Assembly: GCF_900089585.1 (NCBI RefSeq)
Contig: NZ_FLRH01000003.1
Span: 2,308,501 to 2,372,500, forward strand
DNA length: 64,000 bases
Reading direction: 5' to 3'
DNA from: Micromonospora sediminicola
GTDB lineage: Bacteria; Actinomycetota; Actinomycetes; Mycobacteriales; Micromonosporaceae
This document shows positions 36,542-45,201 of this stretch, piece by piece. Below the pieces are notes generated by a model. The model was not told the DNA's origin, made no database searches, and was given only the letters and a program-made list of their open reading frames with translations. A program made the position numbers and the translations under genes. Position 1 is the stretch's first letter; each line of letters begins with the position of its first letter.

Positions 36542-38318
36542 CGCGAGCGCGACCACGGCCGAGGCACGGACCGAGTCGACCTGGCGGACGCTGCGGCGCG
36601 GGCTGGCGCTCTCCCCGGAGCTGAAGACCGGGCTCGCCGGCACGCTGGCGCTGGCCCTGGTCTACATGATCGGCCGGGTGGCCGTGCCGGTGGCGGTGCA
36701 GCGCGGCATCGACCACGGCATCGTCGGCGGGCTCGACCTGGACGTCATCTCGCTGACCGTGACGATCACGGCCGCCGTGCTGGTGGTGACGACCGCCTGC
36801 GGCTATCTGATGATGCGCCGGCTGTTCACGGTCAGCGAGACCGCGCTGGCCGGGGTGCGCACCCGGGCTTTCCGGCACGTGCACGACCTGTCCATGCTGC
36901 ACCAGCAGTCGGAGCGGCGTGGCTCGCTGGTCTCCCGGGTCACCAGCGACGTCGACCAGATCACCCAGTTCCTCCAGTGGGGCGGCGTGATCCTGATCGT
37001 GAACCTGGGGCAGCTGCTGGTCACCACCGCCGTGATGCTCGCGTACTCCTGGCAGTTGACGCTGGTGGTGCTCATCGCGTTCACGCCCGCGGTGCTGATC
37101 ATCCGGTCGTTGCAGCGCCGGCTGGCCGGCGCGTACGGGCTGGTCCGGCAGCGGACCGGCACGCTGCTCGGCGCGATCGGCGAGAGCGTGGTGGGCGCCC
37201 CGGTGATCCGGGCGTACGGGATCGCCGGGCGCACCGCGCGGCGGCTGGACGCGGCGATCGACGGGCAGCGGCTGGCCCAGCAGCGGGCGATCCGGATCAG
37301 CATCCTGGGCAGTTCGGTCGGCGAGCTGGCCGCCGGTCTGGCGCTGGCCGGGGTGGTGGTGGTCGGGGTCAACCTCGGCGTCGACCGGACGCTGTCGGTC
37401 GGCCAGCTCACCGCGTTCCTGTTCCTGGTCACGCTCTTCATCCAGCCGGTGCAGATCGCCACCGAGGTGCTCAACGAGGCGCAGAACGCGATCGCCGGCT
37501 GGCGTCGGGTGCTCGACGTGCTCGACGTCGCCCCGGACGTGGCCGACCCGGGCACGCAGGGGCGGGACCTGCCGGCCGGTCCGCTGGACGTCCGCTTCGC
37601 CGGCGTGACGTTCGCCTACCCGGGCGGCCCGCCGGTGCTGCACGACGTGACGCTGGACATCCCGGCGAAGAGCCGGGTGGCGGTGGTGGGCGAGACCGGC
37701 AGCGGCAAGACCACCTTCGCCAAGCTGCTCACCCGGCTGATGGACCCGAGCGAGGGGGAGGTGCTGCTCTCCGGCGTCGACCTGCGCCGGGTGCGCTTCG
37801 ACTCGCTGCGCACCCGGGTGGTGATGGTGCCGCAGGACGGCTTCCTGTTCGACGCCACGGTCGGGGAGAACGTCCGCTTCGCCCGCCCCGACCTGACCGA
37901 CGAGCGGCTCACCGCCGCCTTCACCGAGCTGGGCCTGGCCGACTGGCTGGCCGGCCTGCCGGCCGGGCTGGACACCCCGGTGGGGGAGCGCGGCGAGGCC
38001 CTCAGCGTGGGTGAGCGGCAGCTCGTGGCGCTGGCCCGCGCGTACGTCGCCGACCCGGACCTGCTGGTCCTCGACGAGGCGACCAGCGCCGTCGACCCGG
38101 CCACCGAGGTACGCCTGCAACGCACGTTGGACGCGGTCACCCGGGGCCGGACCACGCTGGCCATCGCGCACCGGCTCTCCACCGCGCAGGCCGCGGACGA
38201 GGTGATCGTGGTGGACCGGGGCCGGATCGTGCAGCGCGGCCCGCACGACGAGCTGGTCCGCGACACCGACTCGGTCTACGCCCTGCTCTACGCCTCCTGG
38301 CTGGAACAGACCCGCTGA
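36537..38318 (+). CDS. ABC exporter subunit 2 (catalytic half)
   Basis: 593 aa, membrane domain followed by ATPase. Walker A GETGSGKTT (about 385), Walker B with catalytic Glu LLVLDEATSAVD (about 513) and switch His IAHRLST are canonical, whereas the signature is LSVGERQ instead of LSGGQ. This is complementary to subunit 1, so together they form one good and one degenerate ATP site, as in heterodimeric exporters such as TM287/288. GTG 36537 follows two tandem copies of a 59-bp element; the open frame from 36432 is element sequence and is not used. Confidence 0.92.
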   Translation: MSASATTAEARTESTWRTLRRGLALSPELKTGLAGTLALALVYMIGRVAVPVAVQRGIDHGIVGGLDLDVISLTVTITAAVLVVTTACGYLMMRRLFTVSETALAGVRTRAFRHVHDLSMLHQQSERRGSLVSRVTSDVDQITQFLQWGGVILIVNLGQLLVTTAVMLAYSWQLTLVVLIAFTPAVLIIRSLQRRLAGAYGLVRQRTGTLLGAIGESVVGAPVIRAYGIAGRTARRLDAAIDGQRLAQQRAIRISILGSSVGELAAGLALAGVVVVGVNLGVDRTLSVGQLTAFLFLVTLFIQPVQIATEVLNEAQNAIAGWRRVLDVLDVAPDVADPGTQGRDLPAGPLDVRFAGVTFAYPGGPPVLHDVTLDIPAKSRVAVVGETGSGKTTFAKLLTRLMDPSEGEVLLSGVDLRRVRFDSLRTRVVMVPQDGFLFDATVGENVRFARPDLTDERLTAAFTELGLADWLAGLPAGLDTPVGERGEALSVGERQLVALARAYVADPDLLVLDEATSAVDPATEVRLQRTLDAVTRGRTTLAIAHRLSTAQAADEVIVVDRGRIVQRGPHDELVRDTDSVYALLYASWLEQTR

Positions 38319-38336
38319 CCCGTCACCCGGAACGCC

Positions 38337-38412
38337 CGCGATCTTGCATTTTCGGCCCCCGGTAGGGGTGGATCGTCCCCTTTCGTCCGGGCAGCAAGTG
38401 CAAGATCGGCGC
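38337..38412. terminator. Inverted-repeat terminator element between convergent genes
   Basis: CGATCTTGCA (38339-38348) and TGCAAGATCG (38399-38408) are perfect inverted copies around a 50-bp loop that has its own C-run/G-run pairing (GGCCCCCGG and GGGGT; GTCCCC). It sits between the convergent exporter and TetR genes. The same GATCTTGCA-type arms recur in Micromonospora intergenic regions as I recall. Confidence 0.6.
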
Positions 38413-38422
38413 GGGGGACGGG

Positions 38423-39025
38423 TCAGCCCCCGTCCAGCGGGCCGGTGAGGTAGCGCTGGACGGTCGGGCCGATCGTGGCGGCCAGGGTGTCCGGCGTCGC
38501 GGACGCGACCGGTTCCAGGCGGATCACGTAGCGCATCATGGCCAGGCCGGCGATCTGGGTGGCGACCAGCGCGCCCCGCAGCGGCACCTCGGCCGGGTCG
38601 AGGTCGAGCCGGTCGACGACCCGGCGCAGGATCTGCGTGGTCAGGAACTCGCGCAGCAGGCGGGCGGTCCACTGGTTGCTCACGGCGGAGCGGAGCAGGG
38701 CCACCGCGGCGGTCCCGGCCGGGGAGTCCCAGACGCCCAGGAACGTGCGGACCATTCGTTCGCCGACCTCGTCCCGGCCCCCCGCCAGCACCCGGGGCAC
38801 CAGCTCGGCCGGGTCGATCGGGATCGCCATCGCGGCCCGGAACAGGTCCTCCTTGGTGCCGAAGTAGTGGTGCACCAGCGCCGGGTCCACAGCGGCGGCG
38901 GCGGCGACCGCCCGGATCGGGGTGGCGTCGAAGCCGCGCTCGGCGAAGGCGGCCCGGGCGGCGGCCAGGATCGACTCCCGGGTGTCCGGGTTGCCGGGCC
39001 GCCGGCCGGTGCGACGTGGGCTCAT
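38423..39025 (-). CDS. TetR-family regulator of the ABC-2 exporter
   Basis: 200 aa. The HTH (about residues 14-60) contains RESILAAARAAFAERGFDATPIRAVA and VDPALVHHYFGTKEDLFRAAM in adjoining stretches, the classic TetR core. The ligand domain is of the TetR_C group. ATG 39025 overlaps the permease stop by four bases, so it is the third gene of the ATPase-permease-tetR operon and probably represses it. Confidence 0.9.
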   Translation of the reverse strand: MSPRRTGRRPGNPDTRESILAAARAAFAERGFDATPIRAVAAAAAVDPALVHHYFGTKEDLFRAAMAIPIDPAELVPRVLAGGRDEVGERMVRTFLGVWDSPAGTAAVALLRSAVSNQWTARLLREFLTTQILRRVVDRLDLDPAEVPLRGALVATQIAGLAMMRYVIRLEPVASATPDTLAATIGPTVQRYLTGPLDGG

Positions 39026-39777
39026 CCGCTGCGCCGGCGCAGCGTCGCGGCGGCCAGCACCAGCGCCGCCACCGCCGCGCCGGCCACGATCGCCACGTCG
39101 CGCCACATGGTGCCGGTCGGCTCGGCGTGCGCGCCGACCTCCTGCAAGGCCTCGACCGCGTACGACAGCGGCAGCGCGTCGCTGACCGCCTGGAGCCAGC
39201 CGGCCATCTGCCCGCGCGGCACGAACAGCCCGCACAGCAGCAGTTGCGGGGCGACCACCACCGGCATGAACTGCACGGCCTGGAACTCGGTGCGGGCGAA
39301 GGCCGAGCAGAACAGACCGAGCGCCACGGCCAGCACCGCGTTCACCCCGGCGATCAGGACCACCAGCCAAGGACTGCCGGCGGTGTCCAACCCGAACACC
39401 TGGTAGGCCACCAGCGAGGCGACGGTGGACTGCACCACCCCGGCCAGGCCGAACGCGATGCCGTAGCCGAAGAGCAGGTCGAGCTTGCCCAGCGGGGTGG
39501 TGAGCAGCCGTTCCAGCGTGCCGGTGGTGCGTTCGCGGAGCATGGCGATGCTGGTCACCAGGAACATGATGATGAACGGGAAGAAGCCCAGCATGATCAG
39601 CGCCACCCGGTCGAAGGTGCTCGGCGCACCGGGTGGGGTGGGCTGGTCGACGTACATGAAGTAGACCAGGGTGAGCAGCACGACCGGCACCACGACGAGC
39701 AGCGCCACGGTGCGCCGGTCGTGCCGCAGTTGGCGCAGGATCCGCGCGACGGTGGCGGTCAGGATCTTCGGGTTCAC
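39022..39777 (-). CDS. ABC-2-type permease
   Basis: 251 aa, six membrane helices. The cytoplasmic loop RERTTGTLERLLTTPLGKLDLLFGY is typical of ABC-2 drug/antibiotic exporters. Overlaps both the upstream ATPase gene and the downstream tetR gene by four bases, so all three are coupled. Substrate unknown, but TetR control suggests an efflux pump induced by its substrate. Confidence 0.9.
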   Translation of the reverse strand: MNPKILTATVARILRQLRHDRRTVALLVVVPVVLLTLVYFMYVDQPTPPGAPSTFDRVALIMLGFFPFIIMFLVTSIAMLRERTTGTLERLLTTPLGKLDLLFGYGIAFGLAGVVQSTVASLVAYQVFGLDTAGSPWLVVLIAGVNAVLAVALGLFCSAFARTEFQAVQFMPVVVAPQLLLCGLFVPRGQMAGWLQAVSDALPLSYAVEALQEVGAHAEPTGTMWRDVAIVAGAAVAALVLAAATLRRRSG

Positions 39778-40496
39778 GCGCCGGCCTCCTCGCTGCCGCG
39801 GATCAGGCGCAGGAACGCCTCCTCCAGGTCGTCCACGCCGGTGGCGGCGCGCACCGCGGCCGGGGTGTCGTCGGCGACCAGCCGCCCCTCGCGGATCAGC
39901 AGCAGCCGGTCGCAGCGTGCCGCCTCGTCCATCACGTGGCTGGAGACCAGCAGCGTGGTGCCGGCGGCGGCCATCGCGTGGAACCGGGCCCAGAGGTCGG
40001 CCCGCAGCACCGGGTCCTGGCCCACGGTGGGCTCGTCCAGCACCACCAGCTCCGGGTCCCCGACCAGGGCGCAGGCCAGCGAGGCGCGGCTGCGCTGACC
40101 GCCGGAGAGCGTGCCGACCAGTTGCCCGGCCGCCGCGGCCAGGCCGACGTCGGCCACCGCCCGGTCGGCCTCGGCGTGCCCCCGGCCGTGCAGCACGGCG
40201 AAGTAGCGGGCGTTCTCCCGCACGGTCAGGTCGGCGTAGACGCTGGGCGCCTGCGTCAGGTAGCCGACCCGGTGGCGCAGGTCGGCCGATCCGGCCGGAC
40301 GGCCGAGCACGTCGACCGCGCCGGAGCGCACGCTCTGCACCCCGACGACGGCGCGCATCAGCGTGGTCTTGCCACTGCCGCTGGGTCCCAGCAGCCCGGT
40401 GACCGTGCCCCGGGGCACGGCGCAGCTGATGCCGTGCAGCACCCGCCGTTTGCCGCGCTCGATCACCAGGTCACGGACCGACACCGCGTCGTCCAT
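39774..40496 (-). CDS. ABC-2-type exporter ATPase
   Basis: 240-aa ATPase: Walker A LLGPSGSGKTTLMRA, signature LSGGQRSRASLACAL, Walker B LVVLDEPTVGQDP. ATG 40496 is preceded by GGAGG on the minus strand; an in-frame start 36 bases upstream lies inside the predicted operator and is rejected. It opens the operon that continues with the permease and TetR. Confidence 0.92.
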   Translation of the reverse strand: MDDAVSVRDLVIERGKRRVLHGISCAVPRGTVTGLLGPSGSGKTTLMRAVVGVQSVRSGAVDVLGRPAGSADLRHRVGYLTQAPSVYADLTVRENARYFAVLHGRGHAEADRAVADVGLAAAAGQLVGTLSGGQRSRASLACALVGDPELVVLDEPTVGQDPVLRADLWARFHAMAAAGTTLLVSSHVMDEAARCDRLLLIREGRLVADDTPAAVRAATGVDDLEEAFLRLIRGSEEAGA

Positions 40497-40520
40497 GTCC
40501 GCCTCCGATAAGTCATCAAC

Positions 40521-40560
40521 CGTTGAAATCAACGCTAGATGAATTCTTCCGTCCGGTCAA
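40521..40560 (-). promoter_or_regulatory. Promoter and TetR-type operator for the ABC-2 exporter operon
   Basis: On the minus strand TTGACC (40560-40555), 17-bp spacer and TAGCGT (40537-40532) form a good promoter. A perfect palindrome CGTTGA, AA, TCAACG (40521-40534) overlaps the -10 and start site, where a TetR repressor would block transcription. Confidence 0.65.
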
Positions 40561-40565
40561 CGGGC

Positions 40566-40596
40566 TTGACTTCGAGCGGACTCGAACTGGAAGCCT
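40566..40596 (+). promoter_or_regulatory. merR promoter with MerR-type dyad in a 19-bp spacer
   Basis: TTGACT (40566-40571) is followed after 19 bp by the weak -10 AAGCCT (40591-40596). The spacer contains an almost perfect dyad ACTTCGAG, CGGA, CTCGAACT (40569-40588, one mismatch). MerR regulators twist such overlong promoters into an active form, which supports autoregulation by the adjacent gene. Expected start of transcription is at the GTG. Confidence 0.6.
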
Positions 40597-40602
40597 GGAC
40601 CG

Positions 40603-40992
40603 GTGGACATCGGTATCCGGGAGAAGAGCCTCAGCGTGGGCGAGGCGGCGGAGCGGGTCGGCCTGACCACCTACACGCTGCGCTGGTACGAGCAGGAGGG
40701 GCTGGTCGCCCCCGTCGGGCGGGACTCGGCGGGTCGGCGGCGCTACACCGACGACGACGTCAGTTGGCTGTTCCTGCTCACCCGGCTGCGCCGCACCGGG
40801 ATGCCGGTGCGGGACATGCGCCGCTACGCCGAGCTGGCCCGGCAGGGTGATCGCACGCTCGGCGCGCGGCGGGCGCTGTTCGAGGCGCACCGGGCCCGCG
40901 TGCTGGCCCGGATGGCCGAACTGACCGAGGACCTGACGGTCCTCGACCACAAGATCGACGCGTACCGGAGGGCGGAGGAGGAACTGGGCTGA
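40603..40992 (+). CDS. MerR-family regulator
   Basis: 129 aa. The N-terminal HTH is [30 protein letters not shown] in adjoining segments (residues about 11-40), then the wing RRYTDDDV and a dimerising coiled coil. The C-terminus has no cysteines, so it is not a metal sensor of the classic kind; it resembles the small YyaN/AdhR-like group. It is divergent from the ABC-2 exporter operon with a 106-bp shared gap. The effector is unknown. Confidence 0.88.
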   Translation: MDIGIREKSLSVGEAAERVGLTTYTLRWYEQEGLVAPVGRDSAGRRRYTDDDVSWLFLLTRLRRTGMPVRDMRRYAELARQGDRTLGARRALFEAHRARVLARMAELTEDLTVLDHKIDAYRRAEEELG

Positions 40993-41066
40993 AGTCGCCC
41001 AGTAGCGGACACCCGGTCCGCCATCGGGCATTGCGCCGAAGATCGGACTTCCGGCACCATGTCGCG

Positions 41067-42422
41067 GTGGGTCCCGCTTCGTTGCCCGAGTCCGGATTCC
41101 TCGACGAGTGGGCCGCCCGCCTGCGGCAGGCCGCGGACCGGCCGGTCGTCGGGATCATGCTGCGTGGCAGCCACGCCCGGCGGGCCGCCACCGAACACAG
41201 CGACGTCGACGTGGACGTGCTCGTCGCGGCCGACGACGACCGCGCGGTCCGCACCCCCGGAACCACCGCCCCGGCCCGCCCCGCCGGCCCGTACGCGGCC
41301 CGCCGCGCCTACCTGACCGAGTTCGACGGCCGGCTGGTGCACGTCTCGGTGGCCGCCCGGGACGTCCGCTCCTGGGTGCACCGGCTCGGTCAGCCCGCCG
41401 ACTGGGCCTTCGGGCTGCCCGTCACCGCGCCCGCCCGCCTGCTCTGGGCGGTGCCCGAGTGGCGTCGCCGGATCGACCTGCCGGTGCTCTGCCAGCCCGC
41501 CGACGAGCCGCGCCTGGAGGAGCTGATCGCCACGCTGGGCAAGGTGGCCGGCGCCCACTGGGCCGACGACCCGGTCGGCGTCCGGCTGGCCGCGGCCGAC
41601 CTGGCCCGGCTCTGCCCCTCGGTGCTGCGGCTGGCCAACCCGTCGGTGCGGGTGGTGTCCCGCCGGGCCGCCCTGACCGCCGCGCTGGACCTGCCGGTCG
41701 CGCCCCCCGGCTACCGCACGGACATGCTGCTCTGCCTCGGTCTGCGCCCCGCCGACCCGGCCGAGGTCGGCGCCGCCGCCGGCCGCCTGGTCCGCGGGAT
41801 CCTCCCGCTGGTCCGCCCGTACGCCGGGGAGATCGCCGAGGTGGCCGGCACGGACCTGGCCGAGGCCCTGGTCGACGGCCGGGTGGAGCGCTACCTGCGG
41901 CAGTTGGGCCGGGCGCTGGACCCGGTCGGGCCCGTCCCCCGGGACACGTCGGCGGTGCCGACGCCGCGTGCGGGAGAATGGTCAACCGTGCCCGCCTCTG
42001 ACGCGCCGGTGACCGGCGCCCCCGCCCGCTCCGGCGGCGCCGCGGCCCCCGGCCCGGCCCGCCCCTCCCGGCTCGACCCGGCCATCGCGGCCAAGCTGCG
42101 CCGCACCCCCGACGGCCTGGTCGCCGCCGTGGTCCGCGCGCACGACTCGGGTGAGGTGCTGATGGTCGCCTGGATGGACGACGAGGCGCTGCACCGCACG
42201 CTCACCACCGGCCGGGCCACCTACTGGTCGCGCAGCCGGGGGGAATACTGGGTCAAGGGCGCCACCTCCGGCCACCACCAGTACGTCCGCTCGGTGGCGC
42301 TCGACTGCGACGGCGACGCGCTGCTGGTCAGCGTGGAGCAGGTCGGCGCGGCCTGCCACACCGGGCACCGCACCTGCTTCTTCACCGACCTGCCGGTCAG
42401 CTCGCCGGAGTCGACCCCGTGA
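41067..42422 (+). CDS. hisI: Nucleotidyltransferase-HisI fusion (phosphoribosyl-AMP cyclohydrolase at C-terminus)
   Basis: One uninterrupted frame encodes two proteins' worth of sequence. Residues about 1-285 are a NTP_transf_2-type nucleotidyltransferase ([18 protein letters not shown], then VDVDVLV); a Pro/Ala/Ser-rich linker of about 45 residues follows; the last about 120 residues are a complete His[45 protein letters not shown], and the Zn/catalytic [11 protein letters not shown]. HisI opens the ring of PR-AMP. The start is uncertain (GTG 41067 used; TTG 41031 and TTG 41082 possible). An internal GTG at 41988 could also give separate HisI. The stop overlaps trpE. Confidence 0.75.
   Translation: MGPASLPESGFLDEWAARLRQAADRPVVGIMLRGSHARRAATEHSDVDVDVLVAADDDRAVRTPGTTAPARPAGPYAARRAYLTEFDGRLVHVSVAARDVRSWVHRLGQPADWAFGLPVTAPARLLWAVPEWRRRIDLPVLCQPADEPRLEELIATLGKVAGAHWADDPVGVRLAAADLARLCPSVLRLANPSVRVVSRRAALTAALDLPVAPPGYRTDMLLCLGLRPADPAEVGAAAGRLVRGILPLVRPYAGEIAEVAGTDLAEALVDGRVERYLRQLGRALDPVGPVPRDTSAVPTPRAGEWSTVPASDAPVTGAPARSGGAAAPGPARPSRLDPAIAAKLRRTPDGLVAAVVRAHDSGEVLMVAWMDDEALHRTLTTGRATYWSRSRGEYWVKGATSGHHQYVRSVALDCDGDALLVSVEQVGAACHTGHRTCFFTDLPVSSPESTP
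41988..42422 (+). CDS. hisI: HisI, alternative stand-alone start within the fusion frame
   Basis: Translation from GTG 41988 would give a 144-aa HisI with a short disordered N-terminus, close to the usual size. GAGAAT at 41977-41982 could serve as a weak -10 at leaderless spacing. Listed so the reader knows HisI may be made alone; because the upstream nucleotidyltransferase frame has no stop, that domain cannot be made without HisI. Confidence 0.5.
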   Translation: MPASDAPVTGAPARSGGAAAPGPARPSRLDPAIAAKLRRTPDGLVAAVVRAHDSGEVLMVAWMDDEALHRTLTTGRATYWSRSRGEYWVKGATSGHHQYVRSVALDCDGDALLVSVEQVGAACHTGHRTCFFTDLPVSSPESTP

Positions 42423-43972
42423 CCGACGGCGCGCTCACCCCGGACCGGACCACCTTCGCCGAGCTGGCGGCCCGCTGGCGGGTCGTGCCGGTGACCCGGC
42501 GGCTGCTCGCCGACGCCGAGACCCCGGTCGGGGTCTACCGCAAGCTCGCCGGCGGGCCGGGCACGTTCCTGCTGGAGTCCGCCGAGCAGGGCGTCGGGGC
42601 GGCCGGGACCGCCTGGTCGCGCTACTCGTTCATCGGCGTACGCAGCGCCGCCACGCTCACCGAGCGGGACGGCGCGGCCCACTGGACCGGTACGCCGCCG
42701 GCCGGCGTGCCCACCACCGGCGACCCGGTCGCCGTGCTCCGGGAGACCGTCGCCGCGCTCGCCGGCCCGGCCTGGGACCCGGCCGGCGACATGCCGCCGC
42801 TCACCGGCGGCCTGGTCGGCTACCTCGGCTACGACCTGGTCCGCCGGTTCGAGCGGCTGCCCGCGCTGACCCGCGACGAGCTGGACGTGCCCGAGCTGGG
42901 CATGATGCTCGCCACCGACCTGGTGGTGCTCGACCACTACGAGGGCTCGGCGATCCTGGTCGCCAACGCGGTCCTTCCGCCGCCGGACGCGCCCGACCGG
43001 GACGAGCGGGTCACCGCCGCGTACCACCACGCGGTGGGCCGCCTCGACGCGATGACCACCGCGCTGTCCCGTCCGATTCCGCCCATGGTCGCCACGGTCG
43101 GCCGGCCCGGCGTGGGCGAGGTGGTGAGCCGGACACCGGAGGGCGGATACCCCAGGGCGGTGGAGGCGGCCAAGGAGGCGATCCGGGCCGGTGAGTGCTT
43201 CCAGATCGTGCTCAGCCAGCGTTTCGAGCGTCCCACCGACGCGGACCCGCTCGACGTCTACCGGGTGCTGCGCACCACCAACCCCAGCCCGTACATGTAC
43301 CTGCTGCGCTTCGACGGCTTCGACATCGTCGGCTCGTCCCCGGAGGCGCACCTCAAGGTCAGCGGCGGGCCGGGCGGGCGGCGCCGGGCCCTGCTGCACC
43401 CGATCGCGGGCACCCGCCCGCGCGGCGGCTCACCGGAGGGCGACGCCAAGTTCGCCACCGAGCTGCTGGCCGACCCGAAGGAGCGCGCCGAGCACGTCAT
43501 GCTCGTCGACCTGGGCCGCAACGACCTGGGCCGGGTCTGCCGGCCGGGCACCGTGGAGGTGCCGGAGTTCGCCACCATCGAGCGCTACAGCCACGTCATG
43601 CACATCGTCTCCACAGTGGTCGGCGAGCTGCGGGAGGACCGCACCGCGTTCGACGCGCTGGCCGCCACGTTCCCCGCCGGCACGCTCTCCGGCGCGCCCA
43701 AGGTCCGCGCCATGGAGATCATCGAAGAGCTGGAACCGGTCCGCCGTGGCGTCTACGGCGGCACCGTCGGCTACTTCGCCTTCGGCGGCGACCTGGACAT
43801 GGCGATCGCCATCCGCACCGCGCTGATCCGCGACGGCCGCGCCTACGTGCAGGCCGGCGCCGGGGTGGTGGCCGATTCCGACCCCGCCGCCGAGGAGCAG
43901 GAGACCCGGAGCAAGGCCGCCGCGGTGCTCGCCGCGATCGCCGCCGCCGAGACGTTGCGGCCGGCCCGATGA
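42419..43972 (+). CDS. trpE: TrpE, anthranilate synthase component I
   Basis: 517 aa. Converts chorismate to anthranilate with the glutaminase TrpG, which is not in this window. The N-terminal tryptophan-binding region contains [10 protein letters not shown]; catalytic-domain motifs are [24 protein letters not shown] and [25 protein letters not shown] overlaps the hisI stop; the stop overlaps the next gene (ATGA). Confidence 0.96.
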   Translation: MTDGALTPDRTTFAELAARWRVVPVTRRLLADAETPVGVYRKLAGGPGTFLLESAEQGVGAAGTAWSRYSFIGVRSAATLTERDGAAHWTGTPPAGVPTTGDPVAVLRETVAALAGPAWDPAGDMPPLTGGLVGYLGYDLVRRFERLPALTRDELDVPELGMMLATDLVVLDHYEGSAILVANAVLPPPDAPDRDERVTAAYHHAVGRLDAMTTALSRPIPPMVATVGRPGVGEVVSRTPEGGYPRAVEAAKEAIRAGECFQIVLSQRFERPTDADPLDVYRVLRTTNPSPYMYLLRFDGFDIVGSSPEAHLKVSGGPGGRRRALLHPIAGTRPRGGSPEGDAKFATELLADPKERAEHVMLVDLGRNDLGRVCRPGTVEVPEFATIERYSHVMHIVSTVVGELREDRTAFDALAATFPAGTLSGAPKVRAMEIIEELEPVRRGVYGGTVGYFAFGGDLDMAIAIRTALIRDGRAYVQAGAGVVADSDPAAEEQETRSKAAAVLAAIAAAETLRPAR

Positions 43973-44547
43973 GCGCGTCCGGGACGCCCGCGACCGGCGC
44001 GCCCGCCGCCCGGGGCCGGCGCGAGCTGGCGTACGCGGTGCTGCTCTGCCTGGCCGGCGCGGGCCTGGCCTGCTGGGCGGTGACCCGGACCTGGTCGGTC
44101 GAGGTGACCACCCGCGGGTCGCTGCCGCCCGGGCGGCCGGGCCGCACCGGCGCGGAGCTGCTGCCGTGGGTGTCGGCGCTGGCCTGGGTCGGGCTGGCCG
44201 GCGGCGGCGCGCTGCTGGCGACCGGGGGGCGGCTGCGCCGGGTGCTGGGCGCGCTGTTGGCCGGCATCGGCCTGGCCGTGGCGCTGGGCGGTGGGATCGG
44301 GCTCGCCGAGTCGGGGGTGAGCCGGCACTGGCCGGCGCTGGTGCTGGCGGGCGGCCTGGCCCTGGCCGCCGGTGGCGCGTTCGCGGCGCTGCGGGGCGGC
44401 GGGTGGCCGGCGATGGGCGCCCGCTACGAGCGGCGGGCGGCGTCGTCGTCGGCCGCGCCGGGCGGCGCCGAGCGGCCGGCGGTCGAGCGGGGCGCCCGGG
44501 ACGCGTGGGACGCGCTGGACCGGGGCGAGGACCCGACGGTCAGCTGA
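43969..44547 (+). CDS. Trp-operon-associated membrane protein (TIGR02234 type)
   Basis: 192 aa with four membrane helices (about residues 20-40, 66-85, 92-112 and 120-142) and an Ala/Arg-rich cytoplasmic tail. The position between trpE and trpC matches Rv1610 of M. tuberculosis and its actinobacterial relatives. Function unknown; tryptophan transport or regulation has been suggested only from context. ATG overlaps the trpE stop. Confidence 0.85.
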   Translation: MSASGTPATGAPAARGRRELAYAVLLCLAGAGLACWAVTRTWSVEVTTRGSLPPGRPGRTGAELLPWVSALAWVGLAGGGALLATGGRLRRVLGALLAGIGLAVALGGGIGLAESGVSRHWPALVLAGGLALAAGGAFAALRGGGWPAMGARYERRAASSSAAPGGAERPAVERGARDAWDALDRGEDPTVS

Positions 44548-44815
44548 CCGGCTGGGCCTCGCGCGCGTCCCGGCGCTCACGGGCCGCGGCCCGGGCGGCG
44601 GCCAGCTCGGCCACCAGCCGCTCCAGCTCCCGACGCTGTGCGGCCCGGGCGCGATCGGCGCAGACCGCCTCCCAGGCGTTGCCCCGGGCGGTACGGGTGC
44701 GGCCGTCGCCCGCCACCGCGCGTTCCAGCGTGTGCACCACGCCGACGGCGAGGGAGGCGACGGTCCGGGAGATGGTGGTCAGGCCCATGGTCTGGTTCGG
44801 CCCGTTGACGCTCAC
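44540..44815 (-). CDS. Small hypothetical protein with C-terminal coiled coil
   Basis: About 91 aa, family not recognised. Residues 40-88 form a highly charged helix (RARAAQRRELERLVAELAAA and so on) predicted as a coiled coil; the N-terminus is neutral. GTG 44815 has GGGGTGAA upstream; ATG 44788 is possible. It overlaps the end of the membrane gene by 8 bp and points away from trpC. Moderate confidence that it is a real gene. Confidence 0.55.
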   Translation of the reverse strand: MSVNGPNQTMGLTTISRTVASLAVGVVHTLERAVAGDGRTRTARGNAWEAVCADRARAAQRRELERLVAELAAARAAARERRDAREAQPVS

Positions 44816-45201
44816 TGGTTCACCCCGCACGAGATCGTTGGTGACGGTCGGCAGCCGCCTCGTCGAGTCTGCCCGAGGACCATGCTGCCGGGCTCACGTT
44901 TCGGCGCCGTGAAGCCCAGGTCAACGGTCCGACAGAGGGAGCGACCAGGGCAGGGCCGGAGGTCCTTGAGCTTGGTCACAGTCGCGCGGGACCCGCCCCG
45001 CTGCGGCGCGGGAGCGGCCGTGGTGAGATAGGGCATGGGCGGCGATCGATACCCACGGTGGCGCTGCGTGACACCGCGTTCACCAGAAGTCGGCCATCAT
45101 GCCACAGCCCGTTTCGTGAGGTGCGCCATACCCCCCGGCACGTGTCGCCAGGTGGCGCCCCCTAGCATCGGCCCATGACACCCGGAGAGGGGAGTCCGTT
45201 G
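44816..45201. other. 386-bp gap upstream of trpC
   Basis: No strong gene. It contains the promoter region of the reverse-strand small gene, a GC-rich inverted repeat near 44990-45020, a 47-codon ORF (45035-45178) with a single Trp codon, and the trpC promoter/ribosome-binding site. No tRNA, T-box or Trp-rich leader was found. Confidence 0.6.
45163..45194 (+). promoter_or_regulatory. trpC -10 and ribosome-binding site
   Basis: TAGCAT at 45163-45168 is a good -10. Transcription from about 45175 would give a 27-nt leader containing GAGAGGGGAG (45185-45194), seven bases before GTG 45202. This arrangement is why 45202 is preferred over ATG 45175. Confidence 0.55.

Noticed and set aside
41108-42001. 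Alternative gene in another frame beneath the nucleotidyltransferase
   Set aside because: Its product is an Arg/Gly/Pro shadow with no motif, whereas the chosen frame has nucleotidyltransferase and HisI signatures.
44816-45201. Trp attenuator or T-box upstream of trpC
   Set aside because: No run of Trp codons, no T-box consensus and no clear alternative hairpins were found.
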